DNA of 62,175 nt, taken from positions 1 to 62,175 of the forward strand of contig CAMBEO010000006.1 in the NCBI GenBank assembly GCA_945865725.1. The letters are read 5' to 3'. The notes below the pieces were generated by a model. It saw nothing but the letters and a program-made list of their open reading frames with translations. It ran no database searches and was not told where the DNA came from. The number at the start of each line of letters is the position of its first letter. Positions within the stretch are counted from its first letter, which is position 1. This document shows, one piece after another, positions 60,583 through 62,175 of this stretch. A program made the translations under genes and the position numbers. The stretch is from Thermoflexus hugenholtzii JAD2 (GTDB lineage Bacteria > Chloroflexota > UBA11872 > UBA12225).

Positions 60583-61866
60583 ATGCAGACGGGGACCATC
60601 GAGGCGGAACGGGACCTCCACACGCCTGTGGTTCCCGAGACGCGCCACGCGCCGAAGGCGCACGTCCCCCTCCTCGTCCTCCTCACCGTCGCGCACGCGG
60701 TCGTCGATACGTACGCCACCGCCGTCTATCCGCTCTTGCCGTTCTGGCAGGACAAGTACGCGTTGACGTATGGCCTTGCCGGGTTGATCGCGGCGGTGGC
60801 AAGCCTGACGGGGTCGATCGCGCAACCCATCGTCGGCGTCGTGACCGATCGGGGGCGCGACCCGCGATGGATCGCCCTTTCGGTCGCGGTCGCGTCGATC
60901 GGCATCTCCCTGATCGGGGTGATGCCGCGATACTGGGCATTCCTCGCGCTCGTCGTCGTTGGAGGCATCGGCGTTTCCGGGTTCCACCCTCAGGGCTACA
61001 AGCTCGTGGGTTCCCATTCGGGCGGCAACTCCGCGCTCGCGACCTCCTGGTTCCTCGTCGGTGGGAACGTCGGTGTGGCACTTGGCCCCATCGTCGGTAC
61101 GTCGCTCGTGCTCGCATTCGGCACGGCGGGCACGCTGGCCCTCGCTCCGGTCGGCCTCGCCATCGCCGCGTTCATGTGGTGGGCCGTCCCTCGATGGACG
61201 GAGGCGCTTCCGGGCGATCATCAGCCAAAGGCGACACCAGCGCCGCCCCCAGCCGACATCGCCATGCTCGGGCGTGGGCGGCGCATCGTCGCCCTCGGGG
61301 TCCTCGTCGCGCTCGTCGCGGTGCGGTCGACGATCTCGAGCAGCTTCAACAGCTACCTGCCCCTCTATTTCGTGCGCGAGGCGGGCCAGTCGGAAGCATT
61401 CGCGAGCCAGGTGCTGTCCGTGATGCTCCTGGTAGGTGCGGGAGCGACGTTGGCCGGTGGCCATCTTGCCGACCGCTACGGCCGGTTGCGCGTCCTCGGC
61501 GTGACCCTCGCCGGCGTCCCGCCCATGGTGGCGGCGTTTCTCGCCCTGCCTCCGGCAAGCCCGCTCGCGATCGCAATGCTGTGGGGGGCCGGCGCGCTTG
61601 TCCTCGCCGGCTTCTCGATCACGGTCGTCCTCGCGCAGGACTTGTGGTTCGAGCGGCGTGCCCTAGCCTCCGGCGTGATCGTCGGGTTCGCCTTCGGGGT
61701 CGGGGGACTGCTGGTCCCAGCGGTTGGCTGGGTCGCGGATGGCTGGGGACTGCGCGGTGCCCTCGCCCTCGTCGGCGCCCTTGCGCTGGTGCCGCTGGGC
61801 CTTGTCGCCGTCGTCGGGTGGCTGCTCGCGCCCGGTGCGCGCTCCGTCCAGCCCGCGCTGGCCTGA
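60583..61866 (+). CDS. MFS transporter (fosmidomycin-resistance Fsr-like)
   Basis: A 427-residue, 12-helix MFS protein. 'HAVVDTYATAVYPLLPFWQ' at helix 1 and 'GIGVSGFHPQGYKLVG' (the G-x-A-x-FHP motif) are typical of the Fsr/YfnC-like subgroup, which exports drugs such as fosmidomycin. 'GGHLADRYGRLRVLG' is the repeat loop of the second half. GGGAG lies six bases before ATG 60583, so here an ordinary ribosome site is used. The true substrate is unknown; resistance is only one possible role. Confidence 0.85.
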   Translation: MQTGTIEAERDLHTPVVPETRHAPKAHVPLLVLLTVAHAVVDTYATAVYPLLPFWQDKYALTYGLAGLIAAVASLTGSIAQPIVGVVTDRGRDPRWIALSVAVASIGISLIGVMPRYWAFLALVVVGGIGVSGFHPQGYKLVGSHSGGNSALATSWFLVGGNVGVALGPIVGTSLVLAFGTAGTLALAPVGLAIAAFMWWAVPRWTEALPGDHQPKATPAPPPADIAMLGRGRRIVALGVLVALVAVRSTISSSFNSYLPLYFVREAGQSEAFASQVLSVMLLVGAGATLAGGHLADRYGRLRVLGVTLAGVPPMVAAFLALPPASPLAIAMLWGAGALVLAGFSITVVLAQDLWFERRALASGVIVGFAFGVGGLLVPAVGWVADGWGLRGALALVGALALVPLGLVAVVGWLLAPGARSVQPALA

Positions 61867-61878
61867 CGCGCGCGCCGG

Positions 61879-62157
61879 TCAGGAGGCCTGGGTCCACCAG
61901 GGCGACACGACCGGTCGACGACGATCGCGGATGTGCGGGATCGTCCGGGGTGCGACCCCTGCGAGGCGCACGGCCCACCGGACCGCGGCATCGCGCGTGC
62001 GAAGCCCCCACGCGACCCGACGGCCGCCCGAGACCACATCGAAGACGATCGCTGCCGGCACGTGTCGATCATCGAGGCGTTCCTCGATCACGAACCCGTC
62101 CGGAAGGTCGCCCGTGCCCTGGCTGCCCGTTTCAAGGCCTAGCGACTGCGCTGCCAT
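61879..62157 (-). CDS. Small unknown protein
   Basis: A 92-residue protein with 'IEERLDDRHVPAAIVFDVVSG' and 'RTRDAAVRWAVRLAGVAPR', a possible beta-alpha small domain, not a recognised family. GGGGAGG seven bases before the ATG supports the start. It is convergent with the MFS gene, 12 bases apart, and is the last complete gene in the window. Confidence 0.55.
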   Translation of the reverse strand: MAAQSLGLETGSQGTGDLPDGFVIEERLDDRHVPAAIVFDVVSGGRRVAWGLRTRDAAVRWAVRLAGVAPRTIPHIRDRRRPVVSPWWTQAS

Positions 62158-62175
62158 TGTCGTGCCTCCCCTGCC

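Noticed and set aside
60583-61866. A dedicated antibiotic-resistance determinant
   Set aside because: Fsr-like MFS proteins are common housekeeping exporters; nothing in the neighbourhood supports a resistance island.

Overview
The window is a dense, high-G+C bacterial chromosome segment with frequent GTG starts and many short or overlapping intergenic junctions. There is no sign of a phage, insertion sequence, CRISPR array or plasmid. The gene set points to a monoderm-type envelope: lgt, lipoproteins with lipoboxes, a membrane-anchored YoaR/VanW-type peptidoglycan-binding protein, and PimA/PatA-like lipid glycosylation and acylation genes. There are no LPS or outer-membrane assembly genes. 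A Chloroflexota (Limnocylindria-like) or deep Actinobacteria-like lineage fits best, but this is inference from gene content and was not checked by any search.

Layout. 0-5 kb: a lipid operon (acyltransferase fragment, PimA-like glycosyltransferase, MFS exporter, CDP-alcohol phosphatidyltransferase) followed by hisB. 5-11 kb: NAD salvage (pncB) coupled to an unknown gene, a YbjQ-like small protein, a large peptidoglycan-binding-domain protein and a Zn-dependent phospholipase C-like protein. 11.8-15.7 kb: a three-subunit molybdenum hydroxylase (FAD, 2Fe-2S and Mo subunits) with a MogA-type cofactor gene 5 kb away. 15.8-21 kb: PHP phosphoesterase, a lipoprotein, mnmA and an AraD-type dehydratase. 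21-24.5 kb: a zinc-finger/membrane/discoidin-like protein, then ftsY and ffh. 24.5-28.3 kb: a GtrB-like glycosyltransferase with two membrane proteins. 28.4-33.7 kb: lgt and a three-gene NuoL/NuoK/NuoN-like (Mrp-like) membrane cassette. 33.7-43 kb: an oxidoreductase and the information-processing block glyS-ppdK-dnaG-rpoD-tRNA-Asn. 43-48.5 kb: SDRs, an MmsA-type aldehyde dehydrogenase, a methyltransferase and a GNAT. 48.6-51.4 kb: two unknown coupled genes and a highly repetitive low-complexity protein. 51.9-62 kb: an aldo/keto reductase plus a lipoprotein substrate-binding protein, tRNA-Ser, a hydrolase, a TIGR01777 epimerase, a gamma-glutamyltransferase, DMT and MFS transporters, and small unknowns.

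The most general signal is regulatory. Many first-in-transcript genes have a TATACT/TACACT-like -10 box only 5-11 bases before the start codon, which suggests leaderless mRNAs, while operon-internal genes more often carry a Shine-Dalgarno. The other points worth attention are the reduced antiporter-like cassette without redox subunits, the two-tier repeat protein, the molybdenum hydroxylase with a non-CODH active-site loop and an acidic tail, and the unknown gene coupled to pncB. Starts given here often differ from the ORF track and are justified entry by entry.
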